From the NCBI GenBank assembly GCA_002337005.1, contig DDFD01000083.1, positions 7,925 through 71,924 on the forward strand: a DNA stretch of 64,000 nucleotides. The letters run 5' to 3'. Both the position numbers and the translations under genes were made by a program. Under the pieces are notes generated by a model, which saw only the letters and a list, made by a program, of their open reading frames with translations, searched no databases and was not told where the DNA came from. This stretch comes from Flavobacteriales bacterium UBA1937. Its GTDB lineage: Bacteria > Bacteroidota > Bacteroidia > Flavobacteriales > Weeksellaceae. Each line of letters opens with the position of its first letter. Within the stretch, counting starts at the first letter, position 1. Shown here piece after piece: positions 54,551 through 63,991 of this stretch.

Positions 54551-54578
54551 AGGCTGGAAAGTTTTCCAGCCTTTTTTA
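54551..54578 (+). terminator. Terminator of the endonuclease gene
   Basis: AGGCTGGAAA / TTTCCAGCCT hairpin followed by TTTTTT. Confidence 0.85.
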
Positions 54579-54579
54579 T

Positions 54580-54587
54580 TACCTTTG
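54580..54587 (+). promoter_or_regulatory. -7 box of aroE
   Basis: TACCTTTG immediately after the terminator, 4 bp before the ATG; the mRNA should be nearly leaderless. Confidence 0.6.
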
Positions 54588-54591
54588 ATGT

Positions 54592-55320
54592 ATGGAAACA
54601 GAAGCAAAATTTGGGTTAATTGGAAGAAATATATCTTATTCTTTCTCTAAAAAATATTTCGAACAAAAATTTCAAAAACTATTACTCAATAATTACTCTT
54701 ATGATATTTTTGACATAGAAGACCTCCAAAACATTAAAGAAATCTTTGAAATCGAAAACATAAAAGGACTTAATGTAACCATTCCTTACAAAGAAAAAAT
54801 AATCCCTTTTTTAGATGAATTAAGTGACGAAGCAATGGCAATTGGCGCCATCAATTGTATTTCAGTAAAAAACGGAAAAACAAAAGGCTACAACACAGAT
54901 GCTATAGGCTTTGAGAAAACACTTCTTCTTCACAAAAAAGAAAACCAAAAAACAGCCATTATCTTAGGAAACGGAGGTGCCGCCAAAGCTGTACAATATA
55001 TCTTGAAAAAAAATGATATTCCATACCTCACGGTTTCTAGAACTACAGAAATTAATTATGAAAACTTAAGTTCTGACCAAGTAAAAAGCAACCTCATCAT
55101 CATCCAATGCACACCTGTTGGCACTTATCCTAATGTGGAAGATTGTTTAGATTTTCCCTTTGAAGGAATTACAGAAAATCATCTGATTATTGATTTAATT
55201 TACAATCCAGAATATACAAAGTTCATCAGAAACTGCGCAGAAAAAGGAGCTAAAACGGCTAATGGTCTCTATATGCTAGAGCAACAGGCAGAAAAAGCTT
55301 GGGAAATATGGAACTCCTAA
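54592..55320 (+). CDS. aroE: Shikimate dehydrogenase
   Basis: 242 residues, on the short side for the family. Substrate domain with FGLIGRNISYSFSKKYF and the catalytic Lys in NVTIPYKEKI; Asp in TDAIGF; NADP-binding motif LGNGGAAKAVQYIL; C-terminal NGLYMLEQQAEKAWEIW. It reduces 3-dehydroshikimate with NADPH in aromatic amino acid synthesis. It begins right after the endonuclease terminator with its own promoter. Confidence 0.92.
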   Translation: METEAKFGLIGRNISYSFSKKYFEQKFQKLLLNNYSYDIFDIEDLQNIKEIFEIENIKGLNVTIPYKEKIIPFLDELSDEAMAIGAINCISVKNGKTKGYNTDAIGFEKTLLLHKKENQKTAIILGNGGAAKAVQYILKKNDIPYLTVSRTTEINYENLSSDQVKSNLIIIQCTPVGTYPNVEDCLDFPFEGITENHLIIDLIYNPEYTKFIRNCAEKGAKTANGLYMLEQQAEKAWEIWNS

Positions 55321-55499
55321 AATAAAACATCAAACCTTCAAAATTTAAGCTTTTGAAAAGACAATTTTATATTGAATAATAAATCTTGAATTAAGGAATT
55401 GTATATTTCACAAAAAACACTTAATTTAGTGGCGAAATGTGCTAAAACCTCTATAGATTTTGGTTTTTGATGAGCATTAAATTTTAAAAACGATTTGCT

Positions 55500-57314
55500 A
55501 TGACTACAGAAAACTTGCATTCTGAACCACAAGACAACAATGTAAACAATACAGAAAACACTGTAAATGAAAACATTATACCAGAAAAAAATCCTGAACC
55601 AGAAACTCAAGAAGAAGAAATTCACGATGAGGTGGTAGAACAACACGAACACGAAAAACTAACTTCTGGTGAACTCATGAACCAACTAGAAGCTCTAATT
55701 AATGCTGAAGATGCTGGTGCTAATCATAGAAAATTTAATGCCATAAAAGAAACCCTCGTTCAGCGTGCTAATCTAGAAATAGAAGAATTGAAACATAAGC
55801 ACGAATCTGAAGGAAAAGCAATCGCAGATTTTAAAAACGACCATCCTCTACTTTCTAAAATATCCGCTCTTAATAGTATTTTCAAAGAAAAATACGACAA
55901 TTTCCACAAAAAGCAAGAAGCAGAGCAAAAAGATAATTTAGAAAAAAGACAGCAAATCATTGAAAAATTAAAAAATCTATACAGCAATTCTAATGCTAAT
56001 ACCAATCTCTTTCGTGCAATAAGAGAAATAAAAGAAGAATGGAGCAGCGCAGGTCAAGTTCCTAAAACCGAGTTCAAAAATTTAAACAATAATTACTTTT
56101 TTCACCTTAATCAATTCTACCAAATGCTAGACTTGAACAAGGAATACAGAGAGCAAGAATATGCACACAATCTAGAAAAAAGAAACCAAGTTATTGCTAG
56201 AGCGAAGGAATTACAACACGAACCTGTAATCCAAAAAGCACTGAATGAATTGCAATTTCTGCACAAACTTTGGAAAGAAGAAGCAGAACCTGTAGCAGAA
56301 GAATTTCGTGACAAAACCTGGGAAGAATTCAAAGAAATTTCTAATAAAATCCACGAAAGAAAATCTGAACTTCTTACTCAGATTGAAGGAGAGCAACAGG
56401 CAAACCTAGACAAGAAAAACGAAATTATAGAGAGTATTAAAAAGCTTACAGCGCTCTCTAAAGAACCAAACCATAACTATTGGCAACAAGCCATCAAAAA
56501 AGTAGAAGACCTACGTTCTGATTTCTTAAAATTAGGAAGCGTTCCTAGAAAACTTTCTAACCAAAATTGGAACGATTTCAAATTGGCTCTTCGTGCTTTT
56601 AATTCTGCTAAAAATGAATTTTATAAAGGGCTTAAAAATTCTCAGCACACCAATTTAGAAGAAAAACTAAAGCTGATAAAAACAGCTCAAGACAATATGC
56701 TTTCTGAAGATTGGGATATTGTAGTTCCTTTGTTCAAAAAACTTCAAGAAGATTGGAAAAAAATAGGTCACGTTCCTAGAAGTCAAACCAATAAAGTTTG
56801 GGATGATTTCCGTGAAGCTTGTAACACTTTTTTCAATAATTTTAGAGCAAAAAACAACGCTCAAACAGATGATTGGAAAGAAAATTACAAACAAAAACGT
56901 GCACTGCTAGACGAATTGAAAGAAATAGGCAGCGAAGAAGGCAGTGTAGAAAAAATAGAACAAATAAAAACTTCTTGGAATAGCATAGGAAAAGTACCAA
57001 GAGATAAAATGGCTATTAATTCTGAATTTAATAAAACACTTAAAGATAAGTTAAGGCTTAACAGAATTAATGAATTTGACCTAAAAGAAGAAGGACTTTC
57101 TGAATCTCAAATTACCGATAAAGCAAGAAAGGTTAAGAACCAAATTGCTGATTTAGAAGCAGAAATTGTAAAACTAGAAAACAACCTAGGCTTCTTCGGA
57201 AAAGTTTCTAGAGACAATCCTCTTCTTAAAGATACATTTGATAAAATTGATGAGAAAAAATCTCAGTTAGAAAGTTTGAAAAATACACTTCATCACATTA
57301 TTTCTGGAGAATAA
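55500..57314 (+). CDS. DUF349 domain-containing coiled-coil protein
   Basis: 604 residues, no signal. The N-terminal 60 residues are acidic and disordered; after that come about five DUF349 helical repeats, each with a W-x-x-x-G-x-V/P-x-x core (EEWSSAGQVPKTEFKNL; DWKKIGHVPRSQTNKVWDDF; TSWNSIGKVPRDKMA). The end is a coiled coil. DUF349 proteins are cytoplasmic and poorly characterised. The stop is 1 bp before the next ATG, so it is co-transcribed with 57316-57915. Confidence 0.88.
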   Translation: MTTENLHSEPQDNNVNNTENTVNENIIPEKNPEPETQEEEIHDEVVEQHEHEKLTSGELMNQLEALINAEDAGANHRKFNAIKETLVQRANLEIEELKHKHESEGKAIADFKNDHPLLSKISALNSIFKEKYDNFHKKQEAEQKDNLEKRQQIIEKLKNLYSNSNANTNLFRAIREIKEEWSSAGQVPKTEFKNLNNNYFFHLNQFYQMLDLNKEYREQEYAHNLEKRNQVIARAKELQHEPVIQKALNELQFLHKLWKEEAEPVAEEFRDKTWEEFKEISNKIHERKSELLTQIEGEQQANLDKKNEIIESIKKLTALSKEPNHNYWQQAIKKVEDLRSDFLKLGSVPRKLSNQNWNDFKLALRAFNSAKNEFYKGLKNSQHTNLEEKLKLIKTAQDNMLSEDWDIVVPLFKKLQEDWKKIGHVPRSQTNKVWDDFREACNTFFNNFRAKNNAQTDDWKENYKQKRALLDELKEIGSEEGSVEKIEQIKTSWNSIGKVPRDKMAINSEFNKTLKDKLRLNRINEFDLKEEGLSESQITDKARKVKNQIADLEAEIVKLENNLGFFGKVSRDNPLLKDTFDKIDEKKSQLESLKNTLHHIISGE

Positions 57315-57315
57315 A

Positions 57316-57915
57316 ATGCAAAAACTGTTTTCTTTATTTCTGTTAGTTTTTATTTCTGCTCCGTTTTTTTCGCAAGAAGTAGATTACATAGGAATTCCTG
57401 AAGTTAGCTTTGGAGAAACAAAATTGGTTTTAGCAGCTTCTTCACAAAAATCTAAAATTCTGTATGTACAAGATTACATACCTGAAGACAGCAGATTAGA
57501 AGACGCTCCCTATACTATTTCTATCTATTTTTTTAATAAAAATATAGATGCCAAAGAAGCTACTTATCAAAAAACTAGCGAATTAGATACCAGACAAGGA
57601 ACAGACAAATATTGCACTTATAACGTTACCGAAAACCCTAATGGAACTGAGTTTATTGTAGATTTTTTCACCAGCAATATCGCCAAGAAAAAAGAAAAAG
57701 ACGAACCAGAACCAGAGCAGGAAATGGCAGATTACAATATCTATAGATTTAGGAATGTATTACTAGGTGATCAAACTGCTTTTATGATCATTACCTATAA
57801 ACAAAAAAATACGGGGGACACCAAATATTTTATAAAAAGTGTAGGGAAATCTAGAAACAAACTGATGGAAAACATCATCACGATGACTATTCCTAATGTA
57901 ACGCTTAAAAAATAA
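57316..57915 (+). CDS. Secreted protein of unknown function
   Basis: 199 residues. Signal peptide MQKLFSLFLLVFISAPFFSQ. The mature part is beta-rich (VDYIGIPEVSFGETKLVLAA; EFIVDFFTSNIAKKK), with a charged insert EKDEPEPEQE. Not recognised. Co-transcribed with the DUF349 gene and followed by a terminator. Confidence 0.7.
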   Translation: MQKLFSLFLLVFISAPFFSQEVDYIGIPEVSFGETKLVLAASSQKSKILYVQDYIPEDSRLEDAPYTISIYFFNKNIDAKEATYQKTSELDTRQGTDKYCTYNVTENPNGTEFIVDFFTSNIAKKKEKDEPEPEQEMADYNIYRFRNVLLGDQTAFMIITYKQKNTGDTKYFIKSVGKSRNKLMENIITMTIPNVTLKK

Positions 57916-57921
57916 AATTAG

Positions 57922-57952
57922 AATTCCGACCAAAAATCGGAATTTGTTTTTT
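57922..57952 (+). terminator. Terminator after the DUF349 operon
   Basis: AATTCCGA / TCGGAATT hairpin with a 7-base loop and TTTTTT three bases later. Confidence 0.75.
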
Positions 57953-57957
57953 CTATC

Positions 57958-58980
57958 ATGAATCACGAATTTTACATAAAACGCTGTATAGAACTTGCCA
58001 AAAAAGCCACAGGAAAAACCTATCCCAATCCTTTGGTTGGTGCTGTAATTGTACATAACGGAAAAATTATAGGCGAAGGTTATCACCAAAAAGCAGGTGA
58101 ATCTCATGCAGAAATTAACGCCATCAATTCTGTTAAAAACCCCGAAATTTTGCCAGAATCCACCATTTATGTTTCGCTAGAACCTTGTGCTCATTTCGGT
58201 AAAACGCCACCTTGTTCTTTAAAATTAAAAGAAATTGGTTTCAAAAAAGTGGTGATTGGCGCTATGGACAGCCACGATAAAGTAAACGGAAAAGGCAAAA
58301 AAATTCTGATGGATGCTGGTATAGAAACAATATCTGGAATCTTGGAAGATGATTGTAGAGAACTCAACAAAAGATTTTTTACCTTTCACGAGAAAAAACG
58401 CCCTTATCTCATTCTAAAATGGGCAGAAAGTAAAGACAGTTTTATTGATAAAGATTACAAACCTACAAAAATATCCAATGAACTAGCTTCTCAATTCGTG
58501 CATCAAATAAGAAGTGAAGAACACGCCATTTTGGTAGGCACGCAAACTGCGCTTAATGACAACCCTAGTTTAACGACTAGACTAATCAAAGGTAGAAATC
58601 CTGTGAGAATTTTAATTGATTTTGAACTAAAAGTTCCTAGAGATTTTAAAATTTATAACAATGAAGCGCCTACTCTGGTTTTCAACCAAGAAAAAGATGC
58701 AGAAGAAGAAAATATAAAATTCATTAAAATTTCTAAAGAGAATTTCTTAGAAGAATTATTACAAAAACTCTACGAAAACCAAATCCAATCGGTTTTAGTA
58801 GAAGGTGGCAGCAGAATGCTACAAACTTTTATCGATGCCAATCTTTGGGACGAAACCATTATCATTAAAAACGAAAATCTAATTTTGGAAAACGGCACAA
58901 AAGCTCCGAAATTAGAAGGAAATTTGGTGGAAGAAATAGATTTTAGAAATAATAGAGTTTCGTTTTATAGAAATAATTAA
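57958..58980 (+). CDS. ribD: Bifunctional riboflavin deaminase/reductase
   Basis: 340 residues. N-terminal deaminase with zinc ligands in SHAEINAI (HAE) and PCAHFGKTPPC (PCxxxxxxPPC); C-terminal reductase (about 145-340) with LKWAESKDSFI, VGTQTALNDNPSLTTR and VLVEGGSRML. It carries out the second and third steps of riboflavin synthesis from GTP. Its stop overlaps the ATG of the YigZ gene (TAATG). Confidence 0.93.
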   Translation: MNHEFYIKRCIELAKKATGKTYPNPLVGAVIVHNGKIIGEGYHQKAGESHAEINAINSVKNPEILPESTIYVSLEPCAHFGKTPPCSLKLKEIGFKKVVIGAMDSHDKVNGKGKKILMDAGIETISGILEDDCRELNKRFFTFHEKKRPYLILKWAESKDSFIDKDYKPTKISNELASQFVHQIRSEEHAILVGTQTALNDNPSLTTRLIKGRNPVRILIDFELKVPRDFKIYNNEAPTLVFNQEKDAEEENIKFIKISKENFLEELLQKLYENQIQSVLVEGGSRMLQTFIDANLWDETIIIKNENLILENGTKAPKLEGNLVEEIDFRNNRVSFYRNN

Positions 58981-59588
58981 TGCAACACGCCTACACCACT
59001 ATAAAATCAGCCGTTAGAGACATCTTGCTAAAAGAAAAAGGGAGCAAGTTTATTGGTTTTGCATTTCATGTAAATAATGAAAAAGAACTGAAAACTGCAC
59101 TAGACAACCTTAGAGAAGAACACCCAAAAGCTACGCATCATTGTTATGCTTTCAGAATAGGTTTAAACGGAGAAAATTACAGAGCCAATGATGATGGCGA
59201 ACCTTCAGGTAGTGCAGGTTTGCCTATTTACAATCAGCTTTTGGCGAATAACCTTACCAATGTTTTAGTGGTGATTGTAAGATATTATGGCGGTACAAAA
59301 TTAGGGGTTTCTGGTTTGGTAAAAACTTATAAAGAAAGCACCAAATACACACTAGAACACGCTGAAATCATCACCAAAGAACTAGAAACTGAACTAGAAA
59401 TTGAATTCAAATTTTCTCAACAAAATATTATTTTCTCCCTTCTGAATAAATTTGATGCCAAAGTTCTCAACTTTGATGCTCAAGAAAACTGTAAAATCTC
59501 AGCACAGCTCAAACTCTCTGAAAAAGAAAAAATCTCGGAACAATTGTCCGAGATGTATGATGTGAAATTTGAATTTTTAGAAAATTAA
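58980..59588 (+). CDS. YigZ/IMPACT family protein
   Basis: 202 residues. The UPF0029/IMPACT N-terminal domain has KGSKFIGFAFHV, HHCYAFRIG, DDGEPSGSAGLPI and VVIVRYYGGTKLGVSGLV, which is the family signature. The C-terminal domain (about 135-200) is the usual DUF1949-like ferredoxin fold. Function in bacteria is unclear; related eukaryotic proteins affect translation control. Overlaps ribD by 1 bp. Confidence 0.9.
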   Translation: MQHAYTTIKSAVRDILLKEKGSKFIGFAFHVNNEKELKTALDNLREEHPKATHHCYAFRIGLNGENYRANDDGEPSGSAGLPIYNQLLANNLTNVLVVIVRYYGGTKLGVSGLVKTYKESTKYTLEHAEIITKELETELEIEFKFSQQNIIFSLLNKFDAKVLNFDAQENCKISAQLKLSEKEKISEQLSEMYDVKFEFLEN

Positions 59589-59592
59589 AATC

Positions 59593-60303
59593 TTAATTCC
59601 TCCTGTTTCCAAATAAAATATTAGCCCAATATAAAAGTTGTGCTAACGAACCTAAAGCTGCTACCACATAAGTTCTAGCTGCCCATTTTAAGCTATCTTG
59701 TACTCCTACAAACTCTTCAGAAGTTACCGTTCCGCTTTCTTTTAGCCATTTCATAGCTCTATTACTAGCATCATATTCTACTGGCAAAGTGATAAATGCA
59801 AAAAGTGTAGTAACTGCAAAAAGCAAAACACCAATTGCCAAAACAGTGGTGTTACCACTAGGATTTTGCACACTTTTAGAAGCAAACATAATCGCAATTC
59901 CAGCAAAAAGCACAAACTGAGAAAGTGTAGAACTTATATTTACCATTGGCACTAATCTAGACCTTAACTGAAGCATAGAATAGCCAACAGCATGTTGTAC
60001 AGCGTGTCCACATTCGTGCGCAGCTACAGCAGCAGAAGCTGCATTTCTCTGCATATAAACCGCTTCAGAAAGATTTACGGTTTTATTAGCAGGATTGTAA
60101 TGGTCTGTTAATTGCCCTGGAACAGAGGTAACTTGTACATCGTAAATTCCGTTATCGTGAAGCATTTTTTCCGCAATTTCTTTACCACTCATACCGTTTC
60201 TTAAATGAACTTTAGAATAATAAGCAAATTTTGATTTTAGTCTTACAGAAACTAGCCAACTAACTAGCATAGTCGCAATAATTAATAAATAATAACCTGA
60301 CAT
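59593..60303 (-). CDS. Zinc membrane metallopeptidase of the YugP type
   Basis: 236 residues. Membrane helix at the start (YYLLIIATMLVSWLVSV), zinc motif HECGH in AAVAAHECGHAVQHAVGY, and three more helices (ISSTLSQFVLFAGIAIMF; TVLAIGVLLFAVTTLFAFI; AALGSLAQLLYWANILF). The position of the motif next to the second helix fits the DUF2268-like/YugP neutral zinc peptidases. Substrate unknown. Convergent with the YigZ gene, 4 bp apart. Confidence 0.88.
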   Translation of the reverse strand: MSGYYLLIIATMLVSWLVSVRLKSKFAYYSKVHLRNGMSGKEIAEKMLHDNGIYDVQVTSVPGQLTDHYNPANKTVNLSEAVYMQRNAASAAVAAHECGHAVQHAVGYSMLQLRSRLVPMVNISSTLSQFVLFAGIAIMFASKSVQNPSGNTTVLAIGVLLFAVTTLFAFITLPVEYDASNRAMKWLKESGTVTSEEFVGVQDSLKWAARTYVVAALGSLAQLLYWANILFGNRRN

Positions 60304-60384
60304 ATCTTATATTTTTTATTGAAATTTATTTATTCTTTTTGATGGAAAAACTGTGCCAAACTTGGGCATTGTCATCTTTTCCTT

Positions 60385-60392
60385 TATATTTG
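60385..60392 (+). promoter_or_regulatory. -7 box of the GNAT-like gene
   Basis: TATATTTG, match to TAnnTTTG, 20 bp before the ATG at 60413; it excludes the upstream in-frame ATG at 60353. Confidence 0.6.
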
Positions 60393-60412
60393 TTATCAAA
60401 TCTAAAAATAGT

Positions 60413-61537
60413 ATGTCAGAAGTACAAATCATACAGGTTACCAACGAAAAACAACTTTCAGATTTCATCAAATTTCCGATGGAATTGTATAGAAATAATC
60501 ATAATTACGTTCCTTCTTTGATTAATGATGAAAAAAACATTTGGAATCCAAAAGAGAATCCTGCACTCGCCTATTCTGAAGCGAAACAGTTTTTAGCATA
60601 CAAAAACAATAAATTGGCAGGCAGAATTGCGGTAATGATTAATTATAAAGAAGCCAAAGAATTGGGTATAGAAAAAGTACGTTTCGGATGGTTAGATTTT
60701 ATAGATGATGAGGAAGTTTCTAAAGCTCTAATTGATGAAGCGATAAAATTCGCCCAAGAAAAAAGCATCAAAAAAATAGAAGGGCCTATGGGATTTACCA
60801 ATTTAGACAAAGCAGGTATGCTTACTTTTGGGTTTGATAAATTGGCAACGATGATTGGGATTTATAATTTCAGTTATTATCCCGAACATCTAGAAAAACT
60901 AGGTCTGATAAAAGAAAAAGAATGGGTAGAATTTGAGATTGATTTCCCAGAAGTTCTACCTGATAAAATTTTAAAATTCAGCAAATTAATCGCAGAAAAA
61001 TACCAACTCAAAACTTTGGAATTTAAGTCTAAAGAAGAAATTTTACCTTTAGTAGAACCTATGTTCAAATTACTAGACGAAACTTACAAAAATCTCTCAA
61101 CCTATACTCCTATTTCTGACGAACAAATACAGCACTATAAAGAAAAATATTTCGGGTTCATAGACAAAGACTATATCATTTGTATTGTGGATAAAGAATA
61201 TAATTTGGTGGCATTTGCCATTACAATGCCATCTTATTCAAGAGCTTTGCAAAAGTCTAAAGGCAAATTATTGCCTTTTGGATGGTGGTATTTTATGAAT
61301 GCAAGCAGAAAAAATGATAGAGCCAATTTTTATCTAATTGGTGTGCATCCTGAATATCAAAAAAGAGGAGTTACTGCCATCATTTTTAAAGAAATATGGA
61401 ATACTTTTCGAAAAAAAGGCGTGAAATTTTTAGAAACCAACCCAGAATTAGAAGAAAACAAAAACATACAATTGCTTTGGCAAGATTATCATCCTGTAAA
61501 CCATAAAAGAAGAAGAACTTATTCTCTTGACTTATAG
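60413..61537 (+). CDS. GNAT-fold N-acetyltransferase-like protein
   Basis: 374 residues from the ATG at 60413 (MSEVQIIQVT). The N-terminal half (PSLINDEKNIWNPKENP; NNKLAGRIAVMIN; KKIEGPMGFTNLDKAGML) and the C-terminal half (NFYLIGVHPEYQKRGVTAIIFKEIW; LETNPELEENKNIQLLW) match a family found widely in Bacteroidetes, with an acetyl-CoA-type loop at PEYQKRGV. The acceptor substrate is unknown. The next gene begins 28 bp downstream. Confidence 0.8.
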   Translation: MSEVQIIQVTNEKQLSDFIKFPMELYRNNHNYVPSLINDEKNIWNPKENPALAYSEAKQFLAYKNNKLAGRIAVMINYKEAKELGIEKVRFGWLDFIDDEEVSKALIDEAIKFAQEKSIKKIEGPMGFTNLDKAGMLTFGFDKLATMIGIYNFSYYPEHLEKLGLIKEKEWVEFEIDFPEVLPDKILKFSKLIAEKYQLKTLEFKSKEEILPLVEPMFKLLDETYKNLSTYTPISDEQIQHYKEKYFGFIDKDYIICIVDKEYNLVAFAITMPSYSRALQKSKGKLLPFGWWYFMNASRKNDRANFYLIGVHPEYQKRGVTAIIFKEIWNTFRKKGVKFLETNPELEENKNIQLLWQDYHPVNHKRRRTYSLDL

Positions 61538-61565
61538 TAATTTAATAAAAAAAATCTCATCAACT

Positions 61566-62015
61566 ATGAAAGACTTTTTTAAAGAAATATTGATCTACAA
61601 TTTCGAGATGAATGAGAAATTGATTGAAATTTTCGAAAAAAATCCAGAAAAAATTTCAGAAAAAGCGCAATTGTTATTTTCTCATTTAATTAATGCTCAA
61701 AATTTGTGGAATAGAAGAATTCTAAGTACTGATTTAGTGTATGGTGTATGGGAAATTATTCCTTTTGAGGTTTTAAAAAAAATGAATTCAGAAAACTTAG
61801 AAACCTCTGAAAACATTCTACAAAATTTCAATTTAGAAACAATAATCAATTACAAAAATACAACAGGAGAGCAGTTCAGCAGACCTGTAAAAGACATTAT
61901 TTTCCACTACTGCAATCACAGCACTTATCACAGAGCACAAGTAGCTACAGAACTAAAAAATAATGGTGTTACTCCACCTGCCACAGATTTTATTCATTAT
62001 AAAAATCAAATCTAA
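61566..62015 (+). CDS. DinB family protein
   Basis: 149 residues from the ATG at 61566; a longer frame from 61527 would overlap the previous gene. A four-helix bundle with metal-site His in FSHLINAQNLWNRR, and FHYCNHSTYHRAQVATEL at the end (HxxxH), typical of DinB/YfiT thiol-dependent enzymes. Function unknown. Probably co-transcribed with the GNAT-like gene and the small membrane protein that follows 2 bp later. Confidence 0.85.
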   Translation: MKDFFKEILIYNFEMNEKLIEIFEKNPEKISEKAQLLFSHLINAQNLWNRRILSTDLVYGVWEIIPFEVLKKMNSENLETSENILQNFNLETIINYKNTTGEQFSRPVKDIIFHYCNHSTYHRAQVATELKNNGVTPPATDFIHYKNQI

Positions 62016-62017
62016 AA

Positions 62018-62194
62018 ATGAAAGCACAAATATACAATTACGCCGGAATCATCATATTATACATTCTATACAATCAATTTTTCCGTGTACAGGACGAAAA
62101 AACAAATACTATTATTAATATCCTTTTTGCGAGTATTTTGTTTGGATATATGGCATATATGGCGATAGTAGTGCTAAAAAAAATGAAAAAATAA
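62018..62194 (+). CDS. Small membrane protein
   Basis: 58 residues with ATG and TAA. MKAQIYNYAGIIILYILYNQ gives one membrane helix and IINILFASILFGYMAYMAIV a second, joined by a polar turn (FRVQDEKTN), ending KKMKK. The ATG is 2 bp after the dinB stop, and the positive-inside ends look like a real hairpin membrane protein. Function unknown. Confidence 0.65.
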   Translation: MKAQIYNYAGIIILYILYNQFFRVQDEKTNTIINILFASILFGYMAYMAIVVLKKMKK

Positions 62195-62286
62195 GTTTTT
62201 ATTTATAACGATTCTAAATTAATAAGCCTATTGATAAATAAAACCAAAAGTGTCCTTTAAAATTTCCCTTTTCTATTATTAATTCG

Positions 62287-62294
62287 TAATTTTG
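62287..62294 (+). promoter_or_regulatory. -7 box of the nuo operon
   Basis: TAATTTTG, match to TAnnTTTG, 20 bp before the nuoA ATG. Confidence 0.65.
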
Positions 62295-62314
62295 CTCGTT
62301 GTAATACTTGAAAG

Positions 62315-62686
62315 ATGAATTTACCTGAAAATTATATCCCAGTTCTTATTCAGGCTGCTGTAGGCCTTGGTTTCGTAGCATTTACGCTAATTGCTTCACA
62401 CACTTTAGGACCTAAAAGACATACTTCAGGCGCTGTAAAAGACGACACTTTTGAATGTGGTATCGAAATCGAAGGAAATGCCAGAAGTCCTTATTCTGTA
62501 AAATATTTTCTTACGGCAATTTTATTTGTATTGTTCGATATTGAAATTGTCTTCTTTTATCCTTATGCTGTAAATTTTAAAGACCTAGGCGTAGAAGGAT
62601 TTATTGCAGTAACGACCTTTATCGCAATATTTTTCATAGGATTTTTCTACGTACTAAAAAGAGGTGCTCTAGACTGGAACAAGTAA
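62315..62686 (+). CDS. nuoA: NADH-quinone oxidoreductase subunit A
   Basis: 123 residues, three membrane helices (VLIQAAVGLGFVAFTLIASH; AILFVLFDIEIVFFYPYAV; IAVTTFIAIFFIGFFYVLKR). The ubiquinone-linked loop has the expected DTFECGIE (conserved Cys) and the FDIE motif in the second helix. A membrane-arm subunit of complex I. First gene of the nuo operon. Confidence 0.93.
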   Translation: MNLPENYIPVLIQAAVGLGFVAFTLIASHTLGPKRHTSGAVKDDTFECGIEIEGNARSPYSVKYFLTAILFVLFDIEIVFFYPYAVNFKDLGVEGFIAVTTFIAIFFIGFFYVLKRGALDWNK

Positions 62687-62748
62687 AGTCTGAAGCACTT
62701 TTCTGTTTAAACAGAGTTTTAAATTTTTAAAAATTAAAAGTAATTAAA

Positions 62749-63306
62749 ATGTCAGATAATAAACCTGTAATCAATACTAACGCTCCTGCTCCTCCGGGCG
62801 TACAAGGAGAAGGATTTTTCGCTGGGAAACTAAGCGATATTATTGGTATGGCACGCTCATTTTCATTATGGCCATTACCATTTGCAACTTCTTGTTGCGG
62901 GATTGAATTTATGGCAACAATGGCTCCCAACTATGATTTATCTAGATTTGGTGCAGAGAGAATGAGTTTCTCACCAAGACAAGCAGATATCCTTTTGGTA
63001 TGTGGTACTATTTCTAAAAAATTAGCACCAGTACTTAAGCAAGTTTATACCCAAATGGCAGAACCACGCTGGGTAGTAGCGGTAGGAGCATGTGCTAGCA
63101 GCGGTGGTATCTTTGATACTTATTCTGTATTACAAGGCATTGATAAGATAATCCCCGTAGATGTATATGTACCAGGATGCCCACCAAGACCAGAACAAAT
63201 TCTAGAAGGTTATATGCAAGTACAAGCTTTGGCACAAAGCGAAAGCTTAAGAAGAAGAGACCTTCCTGAATACAAAGAACTTTTAGAAAGTTACGGAATT
63301 AAGTAA
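62749..63306 (+). CDS. nuoB: NADH-quinone oxidoreductase subunit B
   Basis: 185 residues. The Cys ligands of cluster N2 are in ATSCCGIEFM (tandem Cys), VGACASSGG and VPGCPPRPE. Peripheral-arm subunit that passes electrons to quinone. The N-terminus is extended by a Pro-rich segment (APAPPGVQGEG). Follows nuoA by 62 bp. Confidence 0.95.
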   Translation: MSDNKPVINTNAPAPPGVQGEGFFAGKLSDIIGMARSFSLWPLPFATSCCGIEFMATMAPNYDLSRFGAERMSFSPRQADILLVCGTISKKLAPVLKQVYTQMAEPRWVVAVGACASSGGIFDTYSVLQGIDKIIPVDVYVPGCPPRPEQILEGYMQVQALAQSESLRRRDLPEYKELLESYGIK

Positions 63307-63401
63307 TTTAAAAATGTAAAGATTGGAAATTATTTCACTTCTTACATTTCTTAAAATAAAATTTGAAACAACAATAGAAACAAATTTTGAAAACCAATTA
63401 A

Positions 63402-63441
63402 TTTAATTTTCAAATTATCCCATTTTCAAATTTTCAAATTA
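63402..63441. repeat. Short tandem TTTTCAAAT units before nuoC
   Basis: Four TTTTCAAAT-like units in 40 bp of an otherwise plain 140-bp gap between nuoB and nuoC. The wider spacing than usual inside a nuo operon is the only oddity. Confidence 0.5.
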
Positions 63442-63446
63442 ATATT

Positions 63447-63941
63447 ATGACAAACGAATTTGTTTTAGAAGCCATCAATAGAGAATTTCCAGATGCAGTT
63501 ATTGCTTCTTCTGAACCTTTTGGGTTTCTTACTATCGAAGTAAAAAAAGAAGAACTTAAGAAGATAATTCATCACCTTAAAGAGAGTTCTCTTAGATTTA
63601 TATTTCTTACAGACATCTGCGGAATTCACTATCCCGAAGACAAAGAAAAAGAAATAGGCATCATCTATCATCTACACAATTTAGAAGATAATATCAGAAT
63701 AAGAATTAAATCTTTTTTCAGCAGAGAAAATGCCGAAGTAGAGACCATTACAGATTTATATTCTGGAGCAAATTGGATGGAAAGAGAAACTTTTGATTTC
63801 TACGGAATTAAATTTAAAGGACATCCTGACTTGAGAGTTATTGTAAATAGTGAAGACCTAGGTTACCATCCGTTATTAAAGGAATATGCACTAGAAGACG
63901 GCACTAGAACAGACAAAAACGATACGATGTTCGGAAGATAA
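63447..63941 (+). CDS. nuoC: NADH-quinone oxidoreductase subunit C
   Basis: 164 residues. The 30-kDa-subunit signature ANWMERETFDFYGIKFKGHPDLRVIV and EYALEDGTR are present. Peripheral-arm subunit. In this organism nuoC and nuoD are separate genes, because another ATG follows at 63992. Confidence 0.93.
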   Translation: MTNEFVLEAINREFPDAVIASSEPFGFLTIEVKKEELKKIIHHLKESSLRFIFLTDICGIHYPEDKEKEIGIIYHLHNLEDNIRIRIKSFFSRENAEVETITDLYSGANWMERETFDFYGIKFKGHPDLRVIVNSEDLGYHPLLKEYALEDGTRTDKNDTMFGR

Positions 63942-63991
63942 TAGCAACTTGCTAATTGCCAAAAGCAAATAGCCCAAAGCCAAAAGCAACT

